Assembly (NCBI GenBank): GCA_019247845.1
Contig: JAFBAL010000006.1
Span: 1 to 64,000 of the forward strand
Source: Alphaproteobacteria bacterium
Lineage (GTDB): Bacteria > Pseudomonadota > Alphaproteobacteria > Micropepsales > Micropepsaceae
Reading direction: 5' to 3'
DNA length: 64,000 nt
Both the position numbers and the translations under genes were made by a program. The notes below the pieces were generated by a model. It had not been told where the DNA came from. It saw only the letters and a program-made list of their open reading frames with translations, and made no database searches. Below are positions 56,121-64,000 of this stretch, in pieces; position 1 is the stretch's first letter, and each line of letters starts with the position of its first letter.

Positions 56121-56486
56121 TCATTTCCGGCGCCGCTTGTTCTTGGGCGCGTCGAGGCGGAAGACGCCGCGCACGCTCTTGGTCTTGAGCACCAGCCCCT
56201 TGCGCACCATGCGCCACAGCTTGTTCTGCAGGAACCGGCGCTTCTGCACGACCTGGAAGCGGCGATAGAGCCCGATCAGAATCTGGTCGAGGTCGCCCGC
56301 GCCGCCCAGCGCCTCCAGCACGTTCGCGATCTGACGCTCCAAGAGGTCGACCTGCGGAGTCGAAAGCTCGGCCACAAGCTCGGGCGGCAAATCCGACAGG
56401 TCGTCCGCGTCGAGCGGACGCGGATCGCCGTTGGCGATCACCGTCAGGGCCTGCTTGGTCCGGCGCATGCGCTTCCCCGCTTTCAT
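56121..56486 (-). CDS. Hypothetical basic protein
   Basis: 121 residues from ATG 56486 (RBS AGGAAGG close by; ATG 56468 possible). Basic ends flank an acidic DADDLSDLPPELVAELS and a helical IANVLEALGGAGDLDQILIGLYRRFQVVQKRRFLQNKLWRM, which may be a small nucleic-acid or protein-binding helix bundle. No family recognised. Divergent from ruvC. Confidence 0.6.
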   Translation of the reverse strand: MKAGKRMRRTKQALTVIANGDPRPLDADDLSDLPPELVAELSTPQVDLLERQIANVLEALGGAGDLDQILIGLYRRFQVVQKRRFLQNKLWRMVRKGLVLKTKSVRGVFRLDAPKNKRRRK

Positions 56487-56620
56487 TTCCTTCCTAGTCG
56501 CGCATTGCCGCAAAGTCACGAACTTTCTGCGATATTTCGTCCAGGATTTGTTGCAACTCGGCGGTGTTGCGCGAAGGCCCCGGACGGCGGACACTCGGGC
56601 GTTTCCGATTCGGTCCGGTC

Positions 56621-57127
56621 ATGGCGGTCTTGCGTATCCTTGGGTTGGATCCCGGCCTCGCCTTGATGGGCTGGGGCATCATCGACATGCAGGGCACGCG
56701 GCTGACCCATGTCGCGCATGGCGTGATCGCGACCAAGACGGTGGAGGGGCTGGGCGGACGGCTGATGCGGCTGCATGCCGAGCTCGAAGCGGTGATCGCG
56801 GCGCACCGGCCGATGGCGATCGCGGTCGAGCAGGCCTTCGTGCACAAGGATCCGTCGGCCGCGCTCAAGCTCGGCCATGCGCGCGCGGTGGCGCTGCTCG
56901 CCGCGGCGCAGGCGGGACTGGACATCGCCGAATACGCGCCCAACCACATCAAGAAGTCGATCGTGGGCAGCGGCCATGCAGGGAAAGAGCAGGTCCAAGC
57001 CATGGTACGCCGCCTGCTTCCCGCCTGCGGCGTAACCCAGGCCGATGCCGCCGACGCGCTCGCAGCCGCCATCGCGCACGCGCATCTGTCGGGCACGCGC
57101 GCCAAGATCATGGCGGCGATCGGATGA
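56621..57127 (+). CDS. ruvC: Crossover junction endonuclease RuvC
   Basis: Resolves Holliday junctions. 168 residues; four catalytic acids visible as Asp10 (GLDPGL), Glu70 (VEQAFV), Asp142 and Asp145 (QADAADA). The start at 56621 gives the standard N-terminus; a longer frame begins at 56564. Overlaps ruvA by ATGA. Confidence 0.95.
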   Translation: MAVLRILGLDPGLALMGWGIIDMQGTRLTHVAHGVIATKTVEGLGGRLMRLHAELEAVIAAHRPMAIAVEQAFVHKDPSAALKLGHARAVALLAAAQAGLDIAEYAPNHIKKSIVGSGHAGKEQVQAMVRRLLPACGVTQADAADALAAAIAHAHLSGTRAKIMAAIG

Positions 57128-57729
57128 TCGGCAAGCTCACCGGCATCGTCGACAGCGTCGCCGAGGACCACGTGATCCTCGACGTCGCGGGCGTGGGCTA
57201 TCTGCTGTCCTGCCCGAGCGCGACCCTGTCGAAACTCGGCGCGGGCGCGAGCGCGTCGCTGATGGTCGAGACGCGCGTCACCGACGAGACCATCCGCCTC
57301 TACGGCTTCTCGAGCGCGGAGGAGCGCGAATGGTTCCGCCTGCTCCAGACCGTGCAGAACGTCGGCGCGCGCGTGGCGCTGAACGTGCTGTCGGCGCTCA
57401 GCACCCGCGACCTCGAACGCGCCATCACGCTCTCCGACAAGGCCGCCGTCGGCCGCGCGCAAGGCGTGGGGCCGAAGCTCGCGCTGCGCATCGTGACCGA
57501 GCTCAAGGACAAGGCGCCGGCGATGATGCTGCGCGGCCACGACGAGGGCGGCGCCGCGCCCGTCGCCGCCCCGCGCGGCCCCGAGGCCGATGCAGCGGCC
57601 GCGCTCGTCAAGCTCGGCTACAGCCAGAGCCACGCCGCCGAGGCGATAGCCCGCGCCGCGCGCGAGCTGGGCGAGCACGCCCAGGTCGACGCGCTGATCC
57701 GTGAGGCGTTGAAAGGGATGATGCGTTGA
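57124..57729 (+). CDS. ruvA: Holliday junction helicase subunit RuvA
   Basis: 201 residues. Domain I starts MIGKLTGIVDSVAEDHVILDVAGVGY, the helix-hairpin-helix pair is in TVQNVGARVALNVLSAL and QGVGPKLALRIVTELKD, and domain III (about 150-200) binds RuvB. Complexes with RuvB for branch migration. ruvB is 900 bases downstream, displaced by a toxin-antitoxin cassette that starts 31 bases after the ruvA stop. Confidence 0.96.
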   Translation: MIGKLTGIVDSVAEDHVILDVAGVGYLLSCPSATLSKLGAGASASLMVETRVTDETIRLYGFSSAEEREWFRLLQTVQNVGARVALNVLSALSTRDLERAITLSDKAAVGRAQGVGPKLALRIVTELKDKAPAMMLRGHDEGGAAPVAAPRGPEADAAAALVKLGYSQSHAAEAIARAARELGEHAQVDALIREALKGMMR

Positions 57730-57731
57730 CC

Positions 57732-57758
57732 GAACAGACTAGTCAGACTAGTCTGTTC
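57732..57758. promoter_or_regulatory. Perfect 27-nt palindrome before the TA cassette
   Basis: GAACAGACTAGTC (57732-57744) and GACTAGTCTGTTC (57746-57758) are perfectly complementary around a single A. It begins 2 bases after the ruvA stop and ends 2 bases before the antitoxin ATG, covering the RBS position. Likely an autoregulatory operator of the antitoxin, but it could also form a hairpin in the transcript. GACTAGTC occurs twice. Confidence 0.75.
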
Positions 57759-57760
57759 CA

Positions 57761-57964
57761 ATGAACACATGGTCGGTATCGGAAGCGAAGGCAAGGCTTT
57801 CGGAGGTTTTGCGCCTTTGCCAGAAAGAGCCGCAGACCATCACGCGACGCGGCGTGCCGGTGGCCATGCTGGTCTCGGTGGCGGAGTATCTGCGCTTGGG
57901 CGGCAAAGCGAGCGACCTGGAAGAGGCCGGCGCGCGGAAAGCAAGTAGCAGGAAGGCCCGATGA
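57761..57964 (+). CDS. Phd/YefM-type antitoxin (first)
   Basis: 67 residues. MNTWSVSEAKARLSEVLRLC and ITRRGVPVAMLVSVAEYLRL match the N-terminal Phd/YefM fold (strand, helix, and the R-R/N-G-x-P-V-A-x-L hallmark). Immediately follows the palindrome. ATGA overlap with a second antitoxin-like gene. Two antitoxin genes before one toxin is an unusual arrangement. Confidence 0.85.
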   Translation: MNTWSVSEAKARLSEVLRLCQKEPQTITRRGVPVAMLVSVAEYLRLGGKASDLEEAGARKASSRKAR

Positions 57965-58212
57965 AACGAGTTGCGGTACAGGATGCCAAGGCGAGTTTCG
58001 GCAAGCTTGTGGACGAAGCGGCCGAAACCTCGACGGTCATCACGCGAAACGGCATGCGTGAGGCGGTGCTTATCCCGATCAAGCCGGAAAAGGGCGCGAA
58101 GATCGTTCAAGGAAAGCGCGGCGCCATGAACTTGCTCGAGGCGCTGCGATCCGCTCCCTATCCCGTGCCGTTCAAGCGGATTCAAGGACGCTTCAGGCCG
58201 GTGAAGCTGTGA
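57961..58212 (+). CDS. Phd/YefM-type antitoxin (second)
   Basis: 83 residues. RVAVQDAKASFGKLVDEAAE and VITRNGMREAVLIPI keep the Phd fold, and the C-terminal tail (LLEALRSAPYPVPF) resembles the toxin-binding segment of Phd-type antitoxins that pair with FitB/VapC toxins. Probably the cognate partner of the PIN toxin, with which it overlaps by 4 bases (GTGA). Confidence 0.85.
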   Translation: MKRVAVQDAKASFGKLVDEAAETSTVITRNGMREAVLIPIKPEKGAKIVQGKRGAMNLLEALRSAPYPVPFKRIQGRFRPVKL

Positions 58213-58619
58213 GCTTTCTTTTGGACACCTGCGTGTTGTCCGAAGAAACCAAACCGCGGCCGGAGCCTTCGGTCAATTCTTGGGTGCGGGGCGAGCTTTC
58301 TCGCGGCGCGTTCGTCAGTGCGGTATCGCTTGTAGAGATCGAATTCGGCATTCAGAGCTTGGCGCCGGGCCGCAGGCGAGGGACATTGGAGACTTGGTTC
58401 CGGTCTCGGCTCGTCCCGATGATACGCCCGGGTCTTGTGGCTGTCGACGAGGAGATCGCCCTTCGCTGCGGCGTTCTGATGATGGAACAGCCGAACACCG
58501 AGGTGGGCGATGCGCTGATCGCCGCGACCGCGTTGGTATATGATCTCGTTCTTGTAACTCGCAACGTGAAGCATTTCGCTTTCGATGGATTGTCAGTGCT
58601 CAATCCTTGGACACGATAG
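58209..58619 (+). CDS. PIN-domain toxin (FitB/VapC type)
   Basis: 136 residues. Acidic ligands: Asp6 in [10 protein letters not shown], Glu in VSLVEIEFG (about 43), Asp in [11 protein letters not shown] (about 100), and LVTRNVKHF at the end. The LLDTxVLSE start is typical of FitB-like VapC. GTG start overlaps the second antitoxin. Ends 10 bases before ruvB. Confidence 0.9.
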   Translation: MSFLLDTCVLSEETKPRPEPSVNSWVRGELSRGAFVSAVSLVEIEFGIQSLAPGRRRGTLETWFRSRLVPMIRPGLVAVDEEIALRCGVLMMEQPNTEVGDALIAATALVYDLVLVTRNVKHFAFDGLSVLNPWTR

Positions 58620-58629
58620 GGCGGTTCGA

Positions 58630-59697
58630 ATGCCGACGCCGAAGGCCCAAAATGCCCCCGACCGCCTCGTCACGCCCGAGCGCGCGGAGGAGGACACGCT
58701 CGAGGCCTCGCTGCGGCCCAAGCGGCTTGCCGAGTTCGTCGGCCAGCAACAGGCGCGCGAGAACCTCTCCGTTTTCATCGAGGCGGCGCGGGCGCGTGGC
58801 GAGGCGTTGGATCACGTGATGTTCTCGGGCCCGCCGGGCCTGGGCAAGACCACGCTGGCGCAGATCGTGGCGCGCGAGCTCGGCGTCAATTTCCGCTCGA
58901 CCTCGGGGCCGGTGCTGGCCAAGGCCGGCGATCTCGCCGCGATCCTCACCAACCTCGAGCCGCGCGACGTGCTCTTCATCGACGAGATCCACCGTCTCAA
59001 TCCCACGGTCGAAGAGATCCTCTATCCCGCGATGGAGGACTTCGAGCTCGACCTTGTGATCGGCGAGGGGCCGTCGGCGCGCTCGGTGAAGATCGCGCTG
59101 GCGCCGTTCACCTTGGTGGGCGCGACGACGCGTTCGGGCCTCATCACCACGCCGTTGCGCGACCGCTTCGGCATTCCGGTCAGGCTCAATTTCTATTCGG
59201 CAGAGGAGCTGGTCTCGATCGTCGAGCGCGGCGCGCGCGTGCTGGGACTGGATCTGACCAAGGACGGCGCGCGCGAGATCGCCGGCCGCGCCCGAGGCAC
59301 GCCGCGCATCGCCGGCCGCCTGCTCAAGCGCGTGCGCGATTTTGCCGCCGTCGCGGGGCACGCGCGCGTCGATGCGAAGATCGCCGACGCCGCGCTGACG
59401 CGGCTCGAGGTGGACAGCCGTGGGTTGGATGCCTTCGACCGCCGCTATCTGAAGCTCATCGCCGAAGGCTTCGCAGGCGGACCGGTGGGCGTGGAGACCA
59501 TCGCGGCGGCGCTCGGCGAGGCGCGCGACGCGATCGAGGAGATCGTCGAGCCGTATCTTCTGCAGCAGGGCTTCGTCCAGCGCACGCCGCGCGGGCGCCT
59601 TCTCACTGGCACGGCGTTTGCACATCTGGGGCTGCCGGCGCCCTCGCGCGATCCGGCGCAGTTCGGGCTGTTCGCGGAAGGCGATGACGATGGTTGA
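58630..59697 (+). CDS. ruvB: Holliday junction ATP-dependent helicase RuvB
   Basis: 355 residues. Walker [10 protein letters not shown] (about 67-75), Walker [11 protein letters not shown] (about 109-118), arginine-finger region [17 protein letters not shown] and the winged-helix C-terminus [18 protein letters not shown]. Motor of RuvAB branch migration. ATG at 58630, 10 bases after the PIN toxin gene. Overlaps ybgC. Confidence 0.96.
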   Translation: MPTPKAQNAPDRLVTPERAEEDTLEASLRPKRLAEFVGQQQARENLSVFIEAARARGEALDHVMFSGPPGLGKTTLAQIVARELGVNFRSTSGPVLAKAGDLAAILTNLEPRDVLFIDEIHRLNPTVEEILYPAMEDFELDLVIGEGPSARSVKIALAPFTLVGATTRSGLITTPLRDRFGIPVRLNFYSAEELVSIVERGARVLGLDLTKDGAREIAGRARGTPRIAGRLLKRVRDFAAVAGHARVDAKIADAALTRLEVDSRGLDAFDRRYLKLIAEGFAGGPVGVETIAAALGEARDAIEEIVEPYLLQQGFVQRTPRGRLLTGTAFAHLGLPAPSRDPAQFGLFAEGDDDG

Positions 59698-60151
59698 GGT
59701 GAGGACGCAGGTTGGGGGTCTGGGCGAGTTCCAAGGCAAGACGCACGTGCTGCCGCTGCGCGTCTATTACGAGGATACCGATCTGTCGGGCGTCGTCTAT
59801 CACGCCAACTATCTGCGCTTCATGGAACGCGGCCGCACCGAGTTCTTCCGCTCGGCCGGCATCTGGCTCGCCAAGCTGCACGAGCCAGAACCCGTCGCCT
59901 GGACCCTGCGCAAGGCGACCGTCACCTATCACCGCCCGGCGCGGCTCGACGATCCGCTCGAGGTGCATTCGACCTTCGGCGAGCTGACCGGCGCGCGCGT
60001 CACCGCCGAGCAGAAGGTGTGGTGCGGCTCCAAGCTCCTGGTCGAGGGCCACATCGAAGCCTGCCTGATCACGCTCAGCGGCAAGGTGCGTCGCATCCCC
60101 GCAGAGGTGCGCGAAGCGTTGCTTCCTTTCCTTTCCGAAACAAATACTTAA
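59684..60151 (+). CDS. ybgC: Tol-Pal system acyl-CoA thioesterase YbgC
   Basis: 155 residues, hot-dog fold. [27 protein letters not shown] holds the catalytic Asp of 4HBT thioesterases. Commonly precedes tolQ. Start 59684 overlaps ruvB by 14 bases; 59690 also possible. Confidence 0.93.
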   Translation: MTMVEVRTQVGGLGEFQGKTHVLPLRVYYEDTDLSGVVYHANYLRFMERGRTEFFRSAGIWLAKLHEPEPVAWTLRKATVTYHRPARLDDPLEVHSTFGELTGARVTAEQKVWCGSKLLVEGHIEACLITLSGKVRRIPAEVREALLPFLSETNT

Positions 60152-60237
60152 CACCCCGGGCCAAAATTCGGCCATGTTTGAATGTGTTTTTGCGCGTCCC
60201 GCTGCATAATCGTGTCGAGAGTTATCGGAACCGGTTC

Positions 60238-61124
<887 letters not shown>

Positions 61125-61125
<1 letters not shown>

Positions 61126-61571
61126 TGGCGGCGGCGCTGCAGCACAACGCGCGCGGACGCGGCCGGGGCCGACGCCGTCCGATGGCCGAGATCAACGTCA
61201 CGCCCTTCGTCGACGTGATGCTGGTGCTGCTCATCGTCTTCATGGTGACCGCGCCGCTGCTGACCGTGGGCGTGCCCGTCGATCTGCCCAAGACCAAGGC
61301 CCAGGCGCTGAACCAGACGCGAGAACCTCTCTCCGTAACCGTTAAGCGCGACGGCCGCATCTATCTCCAGAACGCGCCGATCGCCGAGGACGCGCTCGTC
61401 CCCAAGCTCACCGCCATCGCCGCCAACGGCTACGACCAGCGCATCTTCGTGCGCGGCGACAGGGCCGTCGATTACGGCCGGGTGATGGAGGTGATGGGAC
61501 TGCTCAGCTCCGCGGGCTTCACCCATATCGGGCTCGTCACCGATGTCGCAAAGAACAAGCCCAAGACGTAG
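61125..61571 (+). CDS. tolR: Tol-Pal system protein TolR
   Basis: 148 residues. Very basic N-terminus ([11 protein letters not shown]), then [22 protein letters not shown], the single membrane helix with its essential Asp, and a periplasmic domain with [16 protein letters not shown]. Start shares a base with the tolQ stop; end overlaps tolA by 29 bases. Confidence 0.94.
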
Positions 61572-62388
61572 CAGCGCCAGAGGCGTCGAGCAGGCCAACC
61601 TGCCGCTGGGCATGGTCGGCGCGGTGGCGCTGCACGTGGCGATCCTGGCCGCGACCATGTTCGCCTGGACGCATACGCTCGACATCGCCGACGAAGCGCC
61701 GCCGGTCGTGCCCGTCGATCTCGTCACCATCGGCGAGAAGACCAACATCCGCGCGATGGTGAAGCAACAGCCCAAGGAGCCGCCCAAGCAGGAAGAGGTC
61801 CAGCCTCCTTCGCCCGAGAAGGCCGAGGTGACGCCGGTCACGCCGCAGCGGGAAGAGGCGGCACCGCCCCCCGATCAGATGGCGGCGGAGAAGGTGCCGC
61901 AGAAGCCGCCGCCTCCGCCTCAGGTCCAGCCGCAGGAAAAGCCGCAGCCGGAGAAGAAGAAAGAGTCCTTCGACATCGACAAGATGATGGCGTTCCTCGA
62001 CAAGCGCGCGCCGGCGCAGAGCGCGGCGCCGAACGCGGCGAAAGGGCCCAAGACCATCAAGGGCATCGGCCAGCAGAACGCGATGACGATGGATCTCATC
62101 GACACGCTGCGCAACCAGATCGCGCAATGCTGGAGCCCGCCCGTCGGCGCGCCGCATCCCGAACAGCTGATCGTGCAGTACGAGTTGTTCCTGAACCGAG
62201 ACGGCACGGTCGCACAGACGCCACAATTGCTCAGTAGCACGTCCTCCGACCCGTTCATGCGGGCGGCCGCGGATGCGGCGCGGCGCGCGATCTATACGTG
62301 CCAGCCCTACCGGCTGCCGCCCGACCGGTACGATCAGTGGCAGGACATCACGTTGAACTTCGATCCGCGCCAGATGGTCGGACAGTAA
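61543..62388 (+). CDS. tolA: TolA-like energy-transducing protein
   Basis: 281 residues. One N-terminal membrane helix (about 24-43), a Pro/Glu/Lys/Gln-rich periplasmic stretch (about 70-145), then a TolA domain III-like C-terminus with [14 protein letters not shown] and [13 protein letters not shown] and a second Cys in YTCQPY, which suggests a disulfide as in TolA. Start ATG 61543 lies within tolR in another frame. Confidence 0.88.
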   Translation: MSQRTSPRRSSARGVEQANLPLGMVGAVALHVAILAATMFAWTHTLDIADEAPPVVPVDLVTIGEKTNIRAMVKQQPKEPPKQEEVQPPSPEKAEVTPVTPQREEAAPPPDQMAAEKVPQKPPPPPQVQPQEKPQPEKKKESFDIDKMMAFLDKRAPAQSAAPNAAKGPKTIKGIGQQNAMTMDLIDTLRNQIAQCWSPPVGAPHPEQLIVQYELFLNRDGTVAQTPQLLSSTSSDPFMRAAADAARRAIYTCQPYRLPPDRYDQWQDITLNFDPRQMVGQ

Positions 62389-62403
62389 TTGGGAGAACGC
62401 CGG

Positions 62404-63690
62404 ATGAAGAAGATCGCATTGGCCTTGGCCGCTCTGTTCGCGCTGACCGTGCCCGGCTCGGCCGCGCTGCAGGTCGACGTCAATCAGGGCAACATCCAGC
62501 CGCTGCCGATCGCCATCCCCGACTTCATCGGCGACCCGCAAGGCGCCAACATCGCCAAGGTGGTGCGCGCCGATCTCGAGCGCTCCGGCCTCTTCAAGCC
62601 GCTCGATCCCAAGTCCTATGTCGAGCAGATCAAGTCCATCAACGCCGCGCCGACCTTCGCCAACTGGCGCGTGATCAACGCGCAGGGCCTCGTCACCGGC
62701 CAGGCGCAGGCGCAGTCCGACGGACGGCTGCGCGTCGACTTCCGCCTGTGGGACATCTATGGCGAGAGCCAGATGCTGGGCCTGCAATACTTCACCCAGC
62801 CCGAGAACTGGCGGCGCATCGCGCATCTGATCTCGGACGCGATCTACGAGCGCATCACCGGCGAGAAGGGCTATTTCGACACGCGCATCGTCTTCATCTC
62901 GGAAGGCGGACCGGCCAAGAACCGCAAGAAGAAGCTCGCGGTGATGGACGAGGACGGCGCCAACCCGATCTTCCTCACCCGCGGCGACTATCTGGTGCTG
63001 ACCCCGCGCTTCAATCCGACGGCGCAGATGATCGCCTATATGTCCTACATCAACGGCAAGCCGCGCGTGTACCTGTTCGATCTCGAGAGCGGGCGCCAGG
63101 AGATGCTGGGCAACTTCCCGAACATGACCTTCTCCCCGCGCTTTTCGCCCGACGGCAACAAGGTCGCGATGACGCTCGAGAACGGCGGCAACTCCGACAT
63201 CTATGTGATGGACCTGCGCACGCGGTCCTATACGCGGCTCACCACCGATCCGTCGATCGACACCTCGCCCAGCTTCTCGCCCGACGGCAAGCAGATCTGC
63301 TTCGAATCCGACCGCGGCGGCAGTCAGCAGATTTACGTGATGAACGCCGACGGCTCGAACCAGCACCGCATCTCCTTCGGCAGCGGCAAGAACGGCACCC
63401 CGGTGTGGAGCCCGCGCGGCGACATGATCGCCTTCACCAAGCAGGGCGGCGGCGCCTTCCATATCGGCGTCATGCGGCCCGACGGCTCGGGCGAGCGCGT
63501 GATCTCCAACGGCTGGGAGGACGAGGGCCCGACCTGGGCGCCCAACGGCCGCGTGCTGATGTACTCGCGCACGCTGCAGGGCGGCCGCGGCTCGCAGATC
63601 TGGTCGGTTGATGTTACCGGCCGCAACGAGCGCCGCGTCATCACCCCGGGCGACGCCTCCGACCCCGCCTGGTCGCCCTTGATCCAGTAG
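62404..63690 (+). CDS. tolB: Tol-Pal system beta-propeller protein TolB
   Basis: 428 residues. Signal peptide (about 1-20), N-terminal alpha/beta domain with [21 protein letters not shown], then propeller blades with repeated SPDG motifs ([41 protein letters not shown]). Periplasmic partner of Pal and TolA. ATG 62404 preferred over an upstream TTG (62389) because of GGGAG spacing. Confidence 0.95.
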   Translation: MKKIALALAALFALTVPGSAALQVDVNQGNIQPLPIAIPDFIGDPQGANIAKVVRADLERSGLFKPLDPKSYVEQIKSINAAPTFANWRVINAQGLVTGQAQAQSDGRLRVDFRLWDIYGESQMLGLQYFTQPENWRRIAHLISDAIYERITGEKGYFDTRIVFISEGGPAKNRKKKLAVMDEDGANPIFLTRGDYLVLTPRFNPTAQMIAYMSYINGKPRVYLFDLESGRQEMLGNFPNMTFSPRFSPDGNKVAMTLENGGNSDIYVMDLRTRSYTRLTTDPSIDTSPSFSPDGKQICFESDRGGSQQIYVMNADGSNQHRISFGSGKNGTPVWSPRGDMIAFTKQGGGAFHIGVMRPDGSGERVISNGWEDEGPTWAPNGRVLMYSRTLQGGRGSQIWSVDVTGRNERRVITPGDASDPAWSPLIQ

Positions 63691-63707
63691 GGCCGGGCCC
63701 CGATAAT

Positions 63708-63743
63708 GTGGCGGAAAGCCCCGGTCGGGCACATTTTCGCCAC
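63708..63743 (+). other. Inverted repeat between tolB and pal
   Basis: GTGGCGGAAA (63708-63717) pairs with TTTTCGCCAC (63734-63743), a 10-bp stem including one G-T pair, with an inner GCCC/GGGC mini-stem. No T-run follows; it may attenuate or stabilise the tolB-pal transcript rather than terminate it. Confidence 0.5.
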
Positions 63744-63824
63744 CGGAGCGTTACAATTTAGGTGCCTAGTTCCTGCGTTCGCGGTCTTTGCCGCCGGCGC
63801 GCTTCCTTGGGAGTTGAGATTGCC

Positions 63825-64000
63825 ATGACGAGATTTTCGGGTCTTTTGAAGTTTGCCGCCCTCTCCGCCGCGCTGGCGCTGGCCGCCTGCTCGTCGAAGC
63901 CGGAAGCGCCTCCGGCGGATAACGGCCCGCCGCCCGCGCAGACCGACAACTCCGCGCCCGTCCAATCCTCCAGCATCGTCCCCGGCAGCGCCGAGGATCT
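63825..64000 (+). CDS. pal: Peptidoglycan-associated lipoprotein Pal (cut by window end)
   Basis: 58 codons visible. Lipoprotein signal peptide with lipobox LALAAC, so the mature protein starts at Cys22. A Pro-rich linker follows, then SSSIVPGSAED, the common Pal segment before the OmpA-like domain. The rest lies beyond the window. RBS TGGGAGTTGAG upstream. Confidence 0.9.
   Translation, partial: MTRFSGLLKFAALSAALALAACSSKPEAPPADNGPPPAQTDNSAPVQSSSIVPGSAED

Overview
The window is a GC-rich (mostly 60-70% by eye), densely packed bacterial chromosome segment with about 87 protein-coding genes. Gene content and order point to an alphaproteobacterium: dapF-mtaB-ftsY-yciB on one strand facing ffh-rpsP-rimM-trmD-rplS on the other, a ccmABCDG block, efp-suhB, tkt-gap-pgk-fba, zapA followed by a 5-FCL gene, and ruvC-ruvA-ruvB-ybgC-tolQRAB-pal. 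The exact order is not resolvable from sequence alone; a Rhizomicrobium/Micropepsales-like organism is only a guess. No rRNA, tRNA, IS element, prophage or CRISPR array was recognised.

Layout. 0.2-6.9 kb: polyhydroxybutyrate precursor genes phaA and phaB, with phaB coupled to the cytochrome c maturation genes ccmA-B-C-D-G. 7-11.8 kb: a MarR regulator, a NUDIX hydrolase, then yciB, ftsY, mtaB and dapF. 11.9-20.5 kb: a secreted prolyl oligopeptidase, two small envelope proteins, ffh, rpsP, a vapBC pair, rimM, a GNAT, trmD, rplS and an HU-like protein. 20.5-31.7 kb: mixed metabolism and transport (APC permease, cupredoxin-like protein, malate dehydrogenase, two MFS carriers, PEBP, sulfotransferase, OmpA-like protein, class III alcohol dehydrogenase with a VOC protein). 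32-34.6 kb: suhB, efp, a membrane protein and thiE. 34.7-37.8 kb: three tandem secreted HAF-repeat-like paralogues. 38-45.5 kb: the lower glycolysis/Calvin-type block fba, pgk, gap, tkt, interrupted by an LpxR-like outer-membrane protein and a TMEM175-like channel. 45.6-49.6 kb: DUF4164, zapA, rhodanese, a probable 6S RNA, 5-formyl-THF cyclo-ligase, a membrane protein, a YmdB-type phosphoesterase and a VOC protein. 49.6-50.8 kb: ahpD-ahpC with a Fur-family-like operator. 50.8-52.3 kb: a lower-GC islet with a DUF433 protein and a PD-(D/E)XK-like nuclease candidate. 52.4-64 kb: yebC, aldo/keto reductase, a CPA2 antiporter, ruvC-ruvA, a toxin-antitoxin cassette, ruvB, ybgC and the Tol-Pal system, with pal cut by the window edge.

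The architecture is very compact. Many co-directional genes are coupled by overlapping start/stop signals (GTGA, ATGA, TTGA, TGATG), and six convergent pairs have abutting or interlocked stop codons. Five genes carry short tandem duplications at or across their 3' ends. The most interesting accessory items are the low-GC nuclease islet, the toxin-antitoxin cassette behind a perfect 27-nt palindrome inside ruvAB, the vapBC pair inside the rpsP-rimM-trmD-rplS operon, a triple-hairpin leader upstream of ffh, and the probable 6S RNA.
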